Notes: generated by a model from the sequence alone, not told the origin. Positions 44,736-54,165 are shown, counted from the first letter of the stretch. The stretch is DNA of 64,000 nucleotides from Candidatus Rifleibacteriota bacterium (GCA_018818125.1 JAHISQ010000114.1:1-64000); one strand, 5' to 3'. Numbers and translations are program-made.

Positions 44736-45971
44736 TTAATGGCGTTTCATCGCTTCAGCCGGCGCAATCCGCAAAGCTTTTCTTACCGGGTAGATCGAGG
44801 CCAGCAACACAACAATTATCATGGCTGCAGCCAGACCGAACATCCATCCCCACTCCCAACTGCTGTTTATGCGCATGTCAAACAGCATACCGGCAACCTC
44901 CGCCTCACCAAACATCGCCGAAAAATCAATCCCGTAATGCCAACTATAAAAGCTGAGCACAGTAGTGGCGACCAAACCGATCAGCGCCCCCAGACTGCCA
45001 AGCAACAAGGCTTCGCAGGTGATCAGCCAGCCGATGCGGCGCTTATCAAGTCCAATGGCGCGCAAAAGTCCAAACTCCCGGGTCCGTTCAATTATACTCA
45101 TCAGCAGAAGATTTACGGTGCCGACGGTTACCAGAATGTAGAGCAGAAAAATCATGAATTTGAACTGGGTGCTGTCGATCTTTATCGCATCGGCAATCTG
45201 TTTCGAGGTTTCTTCCCAGGAATAGACTGATAAACCATGGATTTCTGCGCAGGCACCTTTAAGTTGTCGCAGGTGCTTTGGCAGGTCGTCGCGCGAATCG
45301 AGCAGAACTGCAAGCTCATGCAGGGCGTCGCGGTTCCCAAGTCCTTCTGCCAACGAAATCCGATTAACAAAAATAGTTGAGCTGTCGAGTTGAGTGACGC
45401 CACTTTTGAAAATACCGCCAACCCGGTAAAGCTTTGAGTTGATCTCACCCGACAGATCCTGAAACATTACAACCAGCTTATTACCTATATCAATACGAAG
45501 ATTCTCAGCTAATTTAATGCCGATATAAGCAAGCTTCTGCGTATCAGAAGCTGGAATGTGGCCGGCGACCGTTTTTGTTTCTTTCAGCAGTGGATTAACC
45601 TGTTTTTCGAGGTCAAAATCAACGCCAAGCATCATTATGGCGCGGTTGTCGCGACTACTGCGAGCCAGGGCCGAAACATACAACCTCGGCAGTATTGCAG
45701 CAATACCAGTTCTGCCGGCCAATAGCGGCATAGCCTGACTGCGCAAAAAATACTGCTCGGTCAGCCGCTCCGCCGGGTAACCGGGATGATGAAAACTCAG
45801 ATGACCACTGCCCATGCGCACAGCTTCTTCGATCATCTTGTCATAAGAGCCGCAGGCGATATTCTGCATCCAGGCGACAAAAGTCAGACTGCCGGAAATA
45901 ACCAGCAGTAATACCAGTGTGCGGGTACGGTTACGCCAGAGATTTCTCCAGGCAAGATTTAGCCAGAGCAT
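44736..45971 (-). CDS. FtsX-family ABC permease, second of pair
   Basis: The 411-residue protein has the LolC/E-MacB topology: one TM at the N-terminus (about 18-38), a large periplasmic domain (about 40-275) and three C-terminal TMs. The C-terminal REFGLLRAIGLDKRRIGWLI is the FtsX coupling segment that contacts the ATPase. It starts with LNLAWRNLWRNRTRTL, nearly identical to its partner's beginning (IAWRNLWRNRRRTQL), so the two are paralogues forming a heterodimer. ATG 45971 lies 2 bp after the partner's stop. Confidence 0.92.
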   Translation of the reverse strand: MLWLNLAWRNLWRNRTRTLVLLLVISGSLTFVAWMQNIACGSYDKMIEEAVRMGSGHLSFHHPGYPAERLTEQYFLRSQAMPLLAGRTGIAAILPRLYVSALARSSRDNRAIMMLGVDFDLEKQVNPLLKETKTVAGHIPASDTQKLAYIGIKLAENLRIDIGNKLVVMFQDLSGEINSKLYRVGGIFKSGVTQLDSSTIFVNRISLAEGLGNRDALHELAVLLDSRDDLPKHLRQLKGACAEIHGLSVYSWEETSKQIADAIKIDSTQFKFMIFLLYILVTVGTVNLLLMSIIERTREFGLLRAIGLDKRRIGWLITCEALLLGSLGALIGLVATTVLSFYSWHYGIDFSAMFGEAEVAGMLFDMRINSSWEWGWMFGLAAAMIIVVLLASIYPVRKALRIAPAEAMKRH

Positions 45972-45973
45972 GG

Positions 45974-47206
45974 TTAGACCTCTCTCAGGGCTTCGACTGG
46001 TTTTAGTCGGTAAAGGCGCCAGATCGGCAGCGCGGCCACGGCAAAACCAAGCAGAATCATGGCCAGCAGGGGCAGCAGGTTAGAAAGCAGACTGGGCACG
46101 CAAAAGAGCACCGGCTGAATTGACGACCCTCCCCAGGAAATGCTTTCCAGCCAGCGGCTCAGATCGATCGGATAATAAAACAGCACAATATTTAGAGAAG
46201 CTCCCAGCATCATGCCGATCAAACCAGATACCGTTGCCAGAATCAGACTTTCGAGCAGAATCAGTCGGGCCAGTCGGCGGCGAGTCAGGCCAATGGCCTG
46301 CATTACGGCAAATTCCTGCATTCTCTCAAGGAACGCCATATACATGGTATTAAAGGTTATCAACGCCATGGCTGCGTAGTAAATAGCTACAGTGAACAGT
46401 TGAATAGCGAACCAGATCTGTAGTATATCAGCTATCTGCGGAAACATGGTCTGCCATGGCGTGGCCTCGATGGCCTTCTGATGGTCGTTTATCTGCTCTG
46501 CCACTTCACGGGCCTGCATAGGGTTATGTAAAAACAGTCGATGACTGTGGACACGGCCTTCAAGCGCCAACAACTGTTGAGCATCAACGATATTCATAAA
46601 TGCCAGAGCAGAATCCCGAAGATTGTCACCCGAGGAAAAAATGCCCTTCACCAGCAGAATTTCAGAAGCAATCGAGCCATCTGCGGCGTTGCTGAAAAAG
46701 ATAATTTCGCTGCCCAGCTCGGCTTTTATCTTACGCGCCAGTCCTTGACCAAGCAGAATTTCGCGTTGCTGACCGCTTAAAAAGCTGCCAGCAACGATAT
46801 CTCCAGCCAATTTGCTGTTAGCCAGCTCAGCCTGAAAATCTACACCGACAATCTGCGAAGGCTGGGTGCGATTCTCCTGGCCGGTGCCGCAGCTTAGCAG
46901 CGCGTATGCCTGCAGACGTGGGCAGACGCCCTTCACCTGCTCTTTTACCGCAGTCGGAAGTTGAGCTGAAATATTTTCAGAAACGGTGTCTTCGAGCACC
47001 GGATTGGCATAATAGCCGGGGCGGGCAAGAAAGATGTGACCGTTTTCCTTCTCAGTGGCGTTATTGATAAGGCTCCAGAGAAAGCCGTCATAGTATCCCA
47101 GCGAAAAAACCAGCATTGCACAGGCAAAGATCATGGCTCCCATGGTAAGCTGGGTGCGTCGGCGATTACGCCAGAGATTCCGCCACGCTATGCGCCAAAT
47201 TACCAT
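45974..47206 (-). CDS. FtsX-family ABC permease, first of pair
   Basis: The 410-residue permease is built like the following one: N-terminal TM, a periplasmic MacB-PCD-like domain, then three TMs with the coupling stretch MQEFAVMQAIGLTRRRLARLIL. ATG 47206 shares a base with the stop of the LolA-like gene (TGATG), pointing to coupled translation; an in-frame TTG one codon upstream is unlikely. Together with its partner and the ATPase it forms a type VII ABC transporter. The cargo is probably a lipid or lipoprotein, since a LolA-like carrier is encoded in the same operon. Confidence 0.92.
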   Translation of the reverse strand: MVIWRIAWRNLWRNRRRTQLTMGAMIFACAMLVFSLGYYDGFLWSLINNATEKENGHIFLARPGYYANPVLEDTVSENISAQLPTAVKEQVKGVCPRLQAYALLSCGTGQENRTQPSQIVGVDFQAELANSKLAGDIVAGSFLSGQQREILLGQGLARKIKAELGSEIIFFSNAADGSIASEILLVKGIFSSGDNLRDSALAFMNIVDAQQLLALEGRVHSHRLFLHNPMQAREVAEQINDHQKAIEATPWQTMFPQIADILQIWFAIQLFTVAIYYAAMALITFNTMYMAFLERMQEFAVMQAIGLTRRRLARLILLESLILATVSGLIGMMLGASLNIVLFYYPIDLSRWLESISWGGSSIQPVLFCVPSLLSNLLPLLAMILLGFAVAALPIWRLYRLKPVEALREV

Positions 47207-47967
47207 CAACGATTTCTCAAGCTTTTGATCGAAAACAGATCACGCGGCAATTCAACCGAAAAATCGATTTCCTGGTAAAGCATCTCGGTATACTCCTCAG
47301 GCTTATCGGCCGGAACAATCCGCGCCAGCATCGGCAACAGGCGCTCCCCGACCTGCTTTACTTCAGAAAAAACCATGCTTCTCACTTTTTCGCCTTCTTC
47401 ATCAAAATACTCAATCAAAATCGGCACCAGTCTCGCGGTATCAATCTGATAGACAATTTTTCCCCAGACTACTGCCGCATCTGGAAAAGGGATTCCGACA
47501 ATCGTCGCGATATCGCCGTTCTGTTCAGCGATTGAAAGCTGATAGAGCTGGTCGATCTTGTTTTCCTTAACCAGGTCGTCATTGGTAAGATGGCTGCCCA
47601 TCCAGCTGTCGCCCATGAGACTCGAAGGAATCTTGATCATGCGATCTATCCGTGCAATATAGTTCCAGATGTCATTATCAACCTTAAGTGTGCAGGTACC
47701 CCGCTCTTTGACCGGTGCCAGAATCCTGGTCAACAATTTATCCCGCCCCTCAGACCACATTTCAATTTCAAGAGTGCGTGTCCAGCTGCGAGTTTTGATT
47801 AACATGCGCATTTTTCCATGCGAACAGTCGCCCTGATACTGAGTCTCGACTGCCCTTACAAGAGCTATGGCATCAGGCCTGGCAATACTAACGGACGCTG
47901 TTGCCAGCTCTTCTGCCCACAGCACAGAAGACATCAGCAGCATTATCAACACAGCATATTTCGGCAT
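47206..47967 (-). CDS. LolA-like outer membrane lipoprotein-sorting protein
   Basis: The 253-residue protein has a signal peptide (about 1-18, MLLMSSVLWA) and the sequence of COG2834/LolA_like carriers: YQGDCSHGKMRMLIKTRSWTRTLEIE, WSEGRDKLLTRILAPVKERGT, NDIWNYIARIDRMIKIPSSLM and MGSHLTNDDLV. This fold is a half-barrel that shields acyl chains in the periplasm. ATG 47967 follows AGGAGA; an in-frame start 33 bp upstream is rejected because it precedes that site. It is the first gene of the operon with two FtsX permeases, the ATPase and the barrel protein. Confidence 0.9.
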   Translation of the reverse strand: MPKYAVLIMLLMSSVLWAEELATASVSIARPDAIALVRAVETQYQGDCSHGKMRMLIKTRSWTRTLEIEMWSEGRDKLLTRILAPVKERGTCTLKVDNDIWNYIARIDRMIKIPSSLMGDSWMGSHLTNDDLVKENKIDQLYQLSIAEQNGDIATIVGIPFPDAAVVWGKIVYQIDTARLVPILIEYFDEEGEKVRSMVFSEVKQVGERLLPMLARIVPADKPEEYTEMLYQEIDFSVELPRDLFSIKSLRNR

Positions 47968-48131
47968 GGCTTTCTCCTGCTTTCGTCGGCGCACCGACAC
48001 CGAAAAGTATAAAACATTCGCCCGCTATTTCCAAGAGCCAGATTTGTATGGCAACAACTAAGCTAAAAAAACACGGGCAGATAATCTTGTGTTTATACTA
48101 AACTGCAGACTGCAAAGAAACGATATGTTTC

Positions 48132-48160
48132 TTGCTGATTATTTGTTTATGATTTAAAAT
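48132..48160 (+). promoter_or_regulatory. Probable promoter of the GAF-PAS gene with adjacent palindrome
   Basis: TTGCTG (48132-48137), a 17-bp spacer and TAAAAT (48155-48160). Just upstream, AAGAAAC-gatat-GTTTCTT (48115-48133) is a perfect 7-5-7 palindrome abutting the -35 box, a possible operator. Confidence 0.5.
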
Positions 48161-48209
48161 TATTATCTGATAAAAGCAAAGTAGACGGGTCTTGCCGGGA
48201 GCGCAGAAA

Positions 48210-49112
48210 ATGGAATTAAAAAAACGACTTGATAGCCTCGAAAAAATTATTGCCATGGGCGAAAAGCTCTTGACCACTTTTGATGTCGAAGAACTGCTCG
48301 ACGCACTTGTCGAAAGCGTTTCGACCCTGATGTCAGCGCAGGGCGCAACCCTGTATTTAATTGATCCTTTCGATAACCACCTGGTTTCGCAAAGCATCAA
48401 GAGTAAGGGTGTCAAAGAAGTTTCGGTTAAGATTGATCATTCGTCAATAGCAGGTTACACGGCGATCACCCGTAAAAGCCTAAATATCAAGGATGCCTAC
48501 GCAGACTTAAGTGGCATTCATCCCGAGCTCAAATTTAACAGCCACTATGACGAGATTTCGGGAGTTAAGACGCGCAATCTGATCACCTACCCACTGCTTG
48601 TACACAATGATCTGATCGGAGTTTTTCAGGTAATTAACAAAAGTGCCGGAGACTTTGACGAGGACGATCAGGTGATGCTGCGCAATTTTTCTTTGATAGC
48701 AGCAATCGCAATTATGAACGCCAGGCTGATGGAGCAGGTTATGGAAGCTCAGACCAGCTCATACAATGTAATAGAGAACACTTCTGATATGGTAATCGTG
48801 CAGAACCGCAATGGACTCATCCTGCAGATCAACCGCAGCGCCAGCGAATATTTGCGTCTACATGGTCGCAGCAGCGAGGTTTCCGGCAAATCTTTTATCG
48901 AGGCCTTCCCTGAATTGATTAATTTCATGTCTGAAATTAAACGAGTGATAGACGGCAGACTCGACAAGGCTGTTTCGAATGGCGTGCCAGCTTACGTCAT
49001 TCTGACCGAGCATAATCTAAGTAAGAACATAGAAAAAATCACTCTTATTGTTAAAAACATTGGCACTGAAAATATTGTTGCACCAGTACCGCCGACAACT
49101 ATTCACGACTAG
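48210..49112 (+). CDS. GAF-PAS domain protein
   Basis: The 300-residue cytoplasmic protein has a short coiled coil (1-25), a GAF domain (about 25-175; ATLYLIDPFDNHLVSQ, GYTAITRKSLNIKDAY, NLITYPLLVHNDLIGVFQVIN) and a PAS-like domain (about 185-270; VIENTSDMVIVQNRNGLILQ). No kinase, cyclase, GGDEF or DNA-binding output is attached, so it must act through a partner. ATG 48210 is favoured by GGGAG upstream; a TTG at 48192 is in frame. Its stop overlaps the convergent tlyA gene by 14 bp. Confidence 0.85.
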   Translation: MELKKRLDSLEKIIAMGEKLLTTFDVEELLDALVESVSTLMSAQGATLYLIDPFDNHLVSQSIKSKGVKEVSVKIDHSSIAGYTAITRKSLNIKDAYADLSGIHPELKFNSHYDEISGVKTRNLITYPLLVHNDLIGVFQVINKSAGDFDEDDQVMLRNFSLIAAIAIMNARLMEQVMEAQTSSYNVIENTSDMVIVQNRNGLILQINRSASEYLRLHGRSSEVSGKSFIEAFPELINFMSEIKRVIDGRLDKAVSNGVPAYVILTEHNLSKNIEKITLIVKNIGTENIVAPVPPTTIHD

Positions 49113-49917
49113 CGTGGGCGGCTGATATTATTTCGCCTATTTTCAAAGCATCGAGATGATGCTTTGATTTTTTCCAGAGAGACAAAAACTCAATATTTTT
49201 GCGCAGGTCGATGCGCGGAACCGGTGCCAGAGCATATAAATACAGCTCGGCCTGTAAGTTTAAAAAATCCTGAAGTTCGGTGACTATCTGCTGATGTAGT
49301 TGCGGGTCAGTAACAATACCGCCTTCAGGCACCTGATCGCGCGCGGCCTCAAATTGAGGTTTAATCAGAGCAACCACGAAACCGGACTCTTTAAGCATGG
49401 CAGCAGCTTTAGGCAGAATCTGACGCAGCGAAATAAACGAAACATCGGTTACGGCCAGGTCAAATGGCGCACCAAACTCATTGTCGGCGACCAGTCTGAA
49501 ATTGGTGCGATCTTTGACGACAACACGGCTGTCGCTCTGCAGTCTGGCGTCAAGGAGCCCATAACCGACATCTACCGCCACGACTTCGGCAGCTCCGTTA
49601 GTTAGTAAAACATCGGTAAAGCCACCTGTGGACGCCCCAATATCAAGACAGCGCTGACCGGCGACCTGCAGTTCAAATGCCACAAAAGCCCGTTCAAGCT
49701 TCATCCCACCACGAGAAACCCAGCGACAATGCCTTGGCTTGTGAACCAGACTGATTTCGATGCTCAGCTTTTCGCCGGCCTTTTCCCATACGCGGTCGCC
49801 ACTGCGAATCTCGCCAGCCATGATCAGGCGACGAGCACTATTGATATCCGGTGCCAGTCCTTGTATAACCACGAGTTCATCTAATCTCGCCTTTTTCGCC
49901 ATAACCAGTTGCTCCAT
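49099..49917 (-). CDS. tlyA: TlyA family rRNA (cytidine-2'-O)-methyltransferase
   Basis: The 272-residue protein has an N-terminal S4 RNA-binding domain (about 6-62; RLDELVVIQGLAPDINSARRLI) and a C-terminal FtsJ/RrmJ-like methyltransferase. The linker VSRGGMKLE, SAM motif LDIGASTGGFTDVLL, then AVDVGYGLL and the catalytic-region DVSFISLRQILP are the standard TlyA blocks. Members 2'-O-methylate cytidines of 16S and/or 23S rRNA; some were first called hemolysins. It overlaps the GAF-PAS gene tail-to-tail. Confidence 0.93.
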   Translation of the reverse strand: MEQLVMAKKARLDELVVIQGLAPDINSARRLIMAGEIRSGDRVWEKAGEKLSIEISLVHKPRHCRWVSRGGMKLERAFVAFELQVAGQRCLDIGASTGGFTDVLLTNGAAEVVAVDVGYGLLDARLQSDSRVVVKDRTNFRLVADNEFGAPFDLAVTDVSFISLRQILPKAAAMLKESGFVVALIKPQFEAARDQVPEGGIVTDPQLHQQIVTELQDFLNLQAELYLYALAPVPRIDLRKNIEFLSLWKKSKHHLDALKIGEIISAAHASRE

Positions 49918-50069
49918 AAAATATTATGCAATTAAATATGTTGCACATAATATACATCGGAAGCAACCCGGTATAACATTGATTTTATAGCAGTCGATGA
50001 TAGAATATAAAAGGATAAATGCCGATAGAAAATCAGGCATATCATTGAGAGAACAACAGGAGAGAAAAA

Positions 50070-50894
50070 GTGGCTGAAATCAGATGCGAACAGTGTTCGG
50101 CAACGATTACTGTTCCCGTGGGTTACAATCAGCCGTTTCTCAAATGCACAAAATGCGGAGCTCACCTGAGGACGCCAGAAGCCGAAGACGAGCCAACCTA
50201 CCGCCTGCTCAATGCAACAGCCCGAGAACGCGGTCGACAGCAAACTATTGATTTGAACAAGCTGTCGGAGCAGTCTTTTCAAGACAAAAGTGACACACCT
50301 AAGGGCCAGAAAATTACGACGCCAGCCCTGGCTTCTGCCGAGACAAAAGCGACTGCAGCAAAGCAGGTAGCCGGCAGACAAAAAGTCATCAAAGGCCCGA
50401 TTGATGAGCGTAAAATTCTTGAAGATGCGCTAGGCAGCAACGGAATGGACATGCTCATGCAGCTTACCGCGTCATATATGGGCGAGTTAAATGAAAATGC
50501 GCGAGCGCACGCCAAGTCAAAGGCTATCCAGGCACTTATGCGCTCAAAAGTCCCGGCAGAACTTGCTGGAATAGCCCTGTCATACGCAGAAAAAAGCGAC
50601 GAAATCGAAACAATTCTTCTGGAAAATTACAAATCAAATATGTTCCGAGGACTGGGCATCTTTGCGATTGGTCTGGTAATTTCTGTTCTTGTTCATGCGT
50701 TGGCACACCCAGGGTGGGAATTTGTGCTTTTTCAGATACCCTTTGCGGTAGGTTTTGCCTATGCTGTTAACGCAATTATCAATATGGCCGGGCTTAAAAT
50801 CCCTGCTCTGCGCAACGAAAAGGTGCATTATGGCTTTATCGTGCTGGCGGTCTTTATGATACTGGCCTATGCTGTTGTGGGTATCTGGTTGTAG
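50070..50894 (+). CDS. Zinc-ribbon protein with C-terminal membrane segments
   Basis: The 274-residue protein starts at GTG 50070 with CAGGAGAG upstream. The N-terminus is a zinc finger of the MJ0042 type (CEQCSATITVPVGYNQPFLKCTKC, two CxxC pairs). A disordered Lys/Ala/Thr-rich linker and a helical region (about 110-190) follow, then three TMs at about 195-215, 218-238 and 250-272. Such zinc-ribbon membrane proteins are common and uncharacterised. It shares the ribbon-plus-TM layout, but no closer similarity, with the 22426-22902 protein. It is convergent with the MATE gene, 12 bp away. Confidence 0.78.
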   Translation: MAEIRCEQCSATITVPVGYNQPFLKCTKCGAHLRTPEAEDEPTYRLLNATARERGRQQTIDLNKLSEQSFQDKSDTPKGQKITTPALASAETKATAAKQVAGRQKVIKGPIDERKILEDALGSNGMDMLMQLTASYMGELNENARAHAKSKAIQALMRSKVPAELAGIALSYAEKSDEIETILLENYKSNMFRGLGIFAIGLVISVLVHALAHPGWEFVLFQIPFAVGFAYAVNAIINMAGLKIPALRNEKVHYGFIVLAVFMILAYAVVGIWL

Positions 50895-50906
50895 AGGTCA
50901 TCCTGA

Positions 50907-52289
50907 TTAGCTCCCGATTTCTACGGGCTGCAGGCTTTTTTCAGCAATCAGACTCTTTAATCGCTTGCGCTCACGCAAAAAATAGAATGCAGTTAAGATA
51001 AGCGCTCCACCGTCAGAGACGGGCATTGTATACCAGACTCCGTTCAGGCCAAAATATTCAGGCAATATCAACAATGCCGGAATCAGTACAAACACTTGTC
51101 TTACTACTGTGAGTACAAGGCTTGTGCGCGGACGGCCGGTAAATTGAAAATAGTTACCACTGATAATCAGAAACCCAACGACTGGCAGTAACACCAGAAA
51201 GCGTTGAATGGCTGAAGCGCCTTCGGTAACCAGCGGAGAATTGCTATCGCTGACAAAAAGCCTAAAAACATGGCTTGGAAAGAGCTCAATGAAGAGAAAG
51301 AAAAGTGTGCACATGATTGCGGAAACTAGCAGTGCTTGATTCAAAGCCTTTTTAACACGCACAAAATTCCTGGCCCCATAGTTATAACCGACAATAGGCT
51401 GTAAACCCTGACTGATCCCAATGATCGGCATCAACCAGATCAGGTTAAAACTCATAATAACACCCATGATTGAGATCGCGTTATCTCCGCCAAATCTGGC
51501 AAGCTGGTTGTTAAACAGTGACATCTGTACACCCGCAATGACATTCATTATAAAATGTGGCGAACCCATCACCAGAACGCCCCAGGTTGAAGTCATCCGC
51601 ATGCGAAAATTCCGCCAGTATAGCTTAACTACGCTGTTGCCACTAATATAGTAATTCAGCACCCAGATCGCAGACACGCTATAACCGATAACAGTTGCCC
51701 AGGCAGCGCCAGCCATTCCCCAGCCGAAAATGCCAATAAACAGGTAATCAAGAATAACATTGATAATGCCACCGATAATCATGGTGCCCATCGCCACCTT
51801 CGGATTGCCCTCGCCTCGGATGAAGCTGTTGGCACCGAACGAAATCAGATGTGTGATGGTTCCGAGAACCACGATAGACAGATAGGTCTGCGCGTATGGC
51901 AATACATTTTCAGTCGCGCCAAAAATCAGTAACAAAGGTTTCATAAAGATCAGCGAAACTGTCGTAAAAATCAAAGATGACACCACAAACAAGAATAGCC
52001 CCTGCCCCAGCAGCTCTTCAGCCTCTTCATAGCTCTTTTCACCAAGCTTAATTGATATCTGCGAATTAGTGCCAAAGCCAATAAGCATACCAATCGCCAT
52101 AACGATCATCATCATGGGCATAGCAATAGTTGTAGCCGCGATCCCAAGCTCTCCGACATACCGTCCAAGAAAAATTCGGTCAACAATGTTATAAAGTGAA
52201 GTTACCATAGTGCCGGTAATTGCTGGAATGGCAAATTTTATCAACAACTTGCTGACCGGCATGGTTTCAAGATCGTGCGTCTGGCTCAT
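50907..52289 (-). CDS. MATE family efflux transporter
   Basis: The 460-residue protein has twelve predicted membrane helices and MATE signatures: the N-lobe SLYNIVDRIFLGRYVGELGIAA and IRGEGNPKVAM, and the C-lobe MPIIGISQGLQPIVGYNYGA. MATE proteins export cationic drugs or metabolites using Na+ or H+; a Na+ gradient would be supplied by the NQR-type pump in this window, but the coupling ion cannot be read from sequence. ATG 52289 is chosen because it forms an ATGA overlap with the cmoM stop; an in-frame start 60 bp upstream lies inside cmoM. Confidence 0.93.
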   Translation of the reverse strand: MSQTHDLETMPVSKLLIKFAIPAITGTMVTSLYNIVDRIFLGRYVGELGIAATTIAMPMMMIVMAIGMLIGFGTNSQISIKLGEKSYEEAEELLGQGLFLFVVSSLIFTTVSLIFMKPLLLIFGATENVLPYAQTYLSIVVLGTITHLISFGANSFIRGEGNPKVAMGTMIIGGIINVILDYLFIGIFGWGMAGAAWATVIGYSVSAIWVLNYYISGNSVVKLYWRNFRMRMTSTWGVLVMGSPHFIMNVIAGVQMSLFNNQLARFGGDNAISIMGVIMSFNLIWLMPIIGISQGLQPIVGYNYGARNFVRVKKALNQALLVSAIMCTLFFLFIELFPSHVFRLFVSDSNSPLVTEGASAIQRFLVLLPVVGFLIISGNYFQFTGRPRTSLVLTVVRQVFVLIPALLILPEYFGLNGVWYTMPVSDGGALILTAFYFLRERKRLKSLIAEKSLQPVEIGS

Positions 52290-53053
52290 GTTTTTCTCAG
52301 AATGAAGTGAGTATGTTCGCCCAGTGAAGCAAAAGGCTCCTCGTGGCAATAGTGTTTTTCAAGTTTAATAGCATCTTCAAAATCTACTGAAGCTACCAGT
52401 TGGCGGGTGAAAAACCGGCTGAATATTCTGATGCCGGCTTTTGTCAGCTGTTTGAGCTGGTTATCTGCGAGAATTTTGCGCAAATCTGCTTCAGCAATCA
52501 GGGTTGTTGGGGTCAGCTTCTGCGGTTTTCTCGATTTACCGGCGAGTGCTGACTCTACCTGACCGTTTATGCCCCATTTTAAATACAACTTGTTGCGGTT
52601 AAAAAACAGCAGCGACATGGCGCCGCCACTACGCAGCATTGGCGCAACAGCCTCTATGGCAGCAGCCGGTTCAGCCATCCACTCGATTACGCCATGCAGC
52701 AGAACCAGATCAAACATTCTATTCGGCAGCAAGCTGGGTAAATCCTGTATGGATGAATGAATCAGAGTGATACGCTCCTGCAGGCCAGCTTCGATGTTTT
52801 CGCATTCGGCAAGCGCCAGCATCTCAGCCGACAGGTCGCAGAGTGTTATATCATGTCCTTTTTCGGCAAGCCATCTGGAAATTTGCCCCATGCCGCCCCC
52901 GGCATCCAGAACCTGCAGTTTGTTTCCAGAAGACAACTCGGCAATGCCCGCGTCCATGTCATGTTTGAGCACTGCCAATCTGACCGCGCCCTTGTTCGAC
53001 CCATACACGTTCCGTTTAAGGCGATTCGCCAGACTATCGAAATTTTTGTCCAT
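52286..53053 (-). CDS. cmoM: tRNA 5-carboxymethoxyuridine methyltransferase
   Basis: CmoM methylates the carboxyl of cmo5U at tRNA wobble position 34, forming mcmo5U. The 255-residue protein lines up with E. coli CmoM (SmtA) along its length: NFDSLANRLKRNVYGSNKGAVR at the start, SAM motif LDAGGGMGQ, CDLSAEML, LLHGVIEWMAEP, GGAMSLLFFNRN and the C-terminal YCHEEPFASLGEHTHFILRK. In E. coli it precedes mukFEB; here it lies between a nitroreductase (6 bp) and a MATE gene (ATGA overlap). The cmo5U-forming genes cmoA and cmoB are not in the window. Confidence 0.88.
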   Translation of the reverse strand: MDKNFDSLANRLKRNVYGSNKGAVRLAVLKHDMDAGIAELSSGNKLQVLDAGGGMGQISRWLAEKGHDITLCDLSAEMLALAECENIEAGLQERITLIHSSIQDLPSLLPNRMFDLVLLHGVIEWMAEPAAAIEAVAPMLRSGGAMSLLFFNRNKLYLKWGINGQVESALAGKSRKPQKLTPTTLIAEADLRKILADNQLKQLTKAGIRIFSRFFTRQLVASVDFEDAIKLEKHYCHEEPFASLGEHTHFILRKT

Positions 53054-53059
53054 CCGAAA

Positions 53060-53854
53060 TCAGACGATTCTAAGACGGAGCGGTTTGCGCGGAGGAATCC
53101 GACAATAACTATATTCAGGGTAACCCAGCATGACGGCGCCAAAAATCTTGTCGTCAGCGGCCAGGCCAATTAAATTGCCCACCCTAGAGTCAACCGCCGC
53201 AGCACGCGTGGTAAAACCAGCCCAGCACGTACCAATGCCAGCAGACTTAGCAGCCAACTCGAAATTTGCGATGGCAATGGCAGCGTCGAGCGAGCCCCAG
53301 TCATATTTTGCCGGAGCGCAGACGAGAAGCACCTGTGGCGCGCCACGGTTAACCGGGTCCAAACCACTGTCAAAAGCCTGCACCATCGGAGCCATCTTCT
53401 CGTTGCTTCTGAAAGTATCAATAACGGCGGCAGAAAGTTCTCTCACCTTCTTAGTACCGTTAACAAGCACCCAGGAAAGCAACTGCGTATTTTTAGCAGT
53501 CGGGCAGTATCGGGTCAATTCGAGCAACTCTGTAACCTGCTTCAGGTCTACCGGTTGATCTTTGAATTCACGAATCGAACGGCGACTCTGCACAAGACTG
53601 CTGAAGCTCTGCAGATCAGGCAATTCTGGAGAAAGCTGCTGATAGTCACCGGCAGCGAGATCAGGAATCGCAATAGCGTTACCAGGGCAGACTGCCGAGC
53701 AATGACCACATTTAATACAATATGCAGCGAGATTCTCGTCAACAATAGGCAGCGTGCCAATGCCGCCGCCAAAGATTCCTACCGGGCAGATATTTATGCA
53801 AATTCCATCTTTACGACAAAGAGTCGCATCAATCTGAATACGATTATCGCTCAT
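53060..53854 (-). CDS. Ferredoxin-nitroreductase fusion protein
   Basis: The 264-residue protein has an N-terminal domain with two 4Fe-4S motifs (CRKDGICINICPVGIF and CIKCGHCSAVCPGNAI, residues about 10-50) joined to a nitroreductase-family FMN domain (about 70-264; RRSIREFKDQPV, CPTAKNTQLLSWVLV, GIGTCWAGF). Such fusions in anaerobes probably feed ferredoxin electrons to FMN for reduction of nitro compounds or related substrates. ATG 53854 is chosen for its GGAGC and because the ferredoxin domain begins right after it; a longer in-frame version from 53944 adds sequence with no ribosome-binding site. Confidence 0.9.
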   Translation of the reverse strand: MSDNRIQIDATLCRKDGICINICPVGIFGGGIGTLPIVDENLAAYCIKCGHCSAVCPGNAIAIPDLAAGDYQQLSPELPDLQSFSSLVQSRRSIREFKDQPVDLKQVTELLELTRYCPTAKNTQLLSWVLVNGTKKVRELSAAVIDTFRSNEKMAPMVQAFDSGLDPVNRGAPQVLLVCAPAKYDWGSLDAAIAIANFELAAKSAGIGTCWAGFTTRAAAVDSRVGNLIGLAADDKIFGAVMLGYPEYSYCRIPPRKPLRLRIV

Positions 53855-54057
53855 AAATGCTCCATTATTTATCAGGCCAATGACCTGCAGCAAAGTAAAT
53901 CTGAACTTACTGTATATTTCTGTCCAGAATTCAGGTGCCGGCAATGACTTTCATTGCTTTTCACCGAAAAAATACTGTCTGCGTGAATACTACTGTCTGG
54001 AGAGCTTTTTTTCAAGAGAAATATCGCAGATTCCGGTGCAGGTTGTAGATTAAAGAA

Positions 54058-54086
54058 TTGCGTCAAACCTAATTTCCTGTTATTTT
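54058..54086 (+). promoter_or_regulatory. Possible promoter upstream of aphA
   Basis: TTGCGT (54058-54063), a 17-bp spacer ending TGT, and TATTTT (54081-54086), a moderate sigma-70 match with a TGn extension. It would give a leader of about 190 nt before aphA, containing the short ORF at 54100. The rest of 53945-54285 shows a CGCGC/GCGCG hairpin near 54255 and nothing else I can support. Confidence 0.4.
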
Positions 54087-54099
54087 CCCGAAAGGACAT

Positions 54100-54165
54100 A
54101 TGTACCGTGAGTCATTGAAATATTCGCGTTCCGTGCCCGGCAAGGTGATACTTGTGCCCACATGA
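54100..54165 (+). CDS. Possible 21-codon leader ORF
   Basis: AAAGGA stands 5 nt before ATG 54100, which opens a 21-codon frame (MYRESLKYSRSVPGKVILVP, then T and TGA). It lies in the predicted aphA leader, 120 bp before aphA. A leader peptide or chance ORF cannot be told apart by sequence alone. Confidence 0.25.
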   Translation: MYRESLKYSRSVPGKVILVPT

